A stretch of 5,803 nucleotides of DNA from an uncultured Actinomycetes bacterium (GTDB lineage: Bacteria > Actinomycetota > Actinomycetes > Nanopelagicales > Nanopelagicaceae): positions 1 through 5,803 of the forward strand of contig CAIXVA010000002.1 in the NCBI GenBank assembly GCA_903922745.1, given 5' to 3'. Below the pieces are notes generated by a model, which worked only from the letters and a program-made list of their open reading frames with translations, made no database searches and was not told where the DNA came from. Numbering within the stretch: the stretch's first letter is position 1; each line of letters opens with the position of its first letter. Below are positions 5,271 to 5,803 of this stretch, piece by piece. The translations under genes and the position numbers were made by a program.

Positions 5271-5803
5271 ATGGCTGAGTTCATTTATACGATGAAGAAG
5301 GCGCGTAAAGCGCACGGTGACAAGGTCATCCTTGATGACGTCACGATTATGTTTTATCCAGGCGCCAAGATCGGCGTTGTTGGTCCTAACGGTGCTGGTA
5401 AGTCAACTGTTCTGCAGATCATGGCCGGATTACAGCAGCCATCAAATGGTGAGGCCTACTTAACCCCTGGCTACACAGTCGGCATCTTGCTGCAAGAGCC
5501 TCACCTTGATGAGACAAAAAATGTTATTGATAACGTAAAAGAAGGCGTAGCTGAAACTGTTGCAATGCTTGCGCGCTTTGATGAAATCAGCGCCGAGATG
5601 GCAAATCCAGATGCAGATTACGACACTTTGTTGGCTGAGATGGGAAATCTGCAGGAGCAACTCGATCACCGCAATGCCTGGGAGCTTGATTCTCAGTTAG
5701 AACAAGCAATGGATGCACTTCGTTGCCCACCACCTGATGCAGATGTTTCAGTGTTATCTGGTGGAGAAAAGCGCCGCGTTGCGCTGTGTAAATTACTTCT
5801 GCA
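5271..5803 (+). CDS. ettA: EttA-type ABC-F translational throttle ATPase (5' part, runs off window)
   Basis: Only the first 177 codons are present, covering most of the first ABC domain. EttA binds the ribosomal E site and couples the first peptide-bond cycles to the cell's ATP/ADP state. The opening MAEFIYTMKKARKAHGDKVI closely resembles what I recall of bacterial EttA, including the mycobacterial protein. Walker A is GPNGAGKST (38-46, K44), the Q-loop is Q75 in LLQEPHL and the signature LSGGEKRR is at 162-169. The stretch from about 85 to 150, rich in charged and helix-forming residues, corresponds to the arm insertion that distinguishes EttA from other ABC-F proteins. No membrane segments are seen. 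The ATG at 5271 has AAGG (5258-5261) 9 bases upstream, within CTAAGGTTT, a string also found at the orn ribosome-binding site. The second ABC domain and C-terminus lie beyond the window. Confidence 0.93.
   Translation, partial: MAEFIYTMKKARKAHGDKVILDDVTIMFYPGAKIGVVGPNGAGKSTVLQIMAGLQQPSNGEAYLTPGYTVGILLQEPHLDETKNVIDNVKEGVAETVAMLARFDEISAEMANPDADYDTLLAEMGNLQEQLDHRNAWELDSQLEQAMDALRCPPPDADVSVLSGGEKRRVALCKLLL

Noticed and set aside
1..5803. Mobile element, defence island, CRISPR or novel system
   Set aside because: No transposase, integrase, long inverted or spacer-separated repeat, or unexplained coding stretch is present. Every substantial region is accounted for by housekeeping or phosphate-transport genes.

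Overview
This 5.8 kb window is a compact, AT-leaning piece of an actinobacterial chromosome. The oligoribonuclease next to tRNA-His, the EttA-type ABC-F ATPase and the GTTCACC-type PHO boxes are all familiar actinobacterial features. By eye the GC content is in the forties, well below Streptomyces or Mycobacterium. Together with the very short spacers, this suggests a small-genome, low-GC lineage such as the freshwater acI group (Nanopelagicales). That placement is an inference; no marker gene here proves it.

Layout: positions 1-60 hold nothing I can support. A tRNA-His gene (61-136, minus) follows the oligoribonuclease gene orn (162-737, minus). A short divergent intergenic region (738-820) carries a three-unit PHO box facing the phosphate transport genes. 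pstC (821-1828), pstA (1829-2875) and pstB (2923-3765) are packed head to tail on the plus strand. A second three-unit PHO box sits in the 127-base gap before pstS (3893-5041). A strong intrinsic terminator (5064-5098) closes the cluster. A minus-strand tRNA-Arg(TCT) (5141-5214) and the first 177 codons of ettA (5271 to the window end, plus strand) complete the window.

Function: PstS captures phosphate outside the membrane, PstC and PstA form the channel, and PstB hydrolyses ATP to drive uptake. The two PHO boxes imply induction by a PhoR-PhoP-type two-component system under phosphate limitation, with pstS also controlled from its own promoter. The usual partner phoU is not in the cluster, and the binding-protein gene comes last rather than first. 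orn (end-stage RNA decay), the two tRNAs and ettA (ribosome throttling) are housekeeping genes unrelated to phosphate.

I see no mobile element, CRISPR array, toxin-antitoxin module, phage gene or unknown gene. The points of interest are regulatory: paired PHO boxes, a shared tRNA promoter element and an ambiguous pstB start. One protein feature also stands out: PstS has a signal peptide but no lipobox. I do not find a previously undescribed system here.
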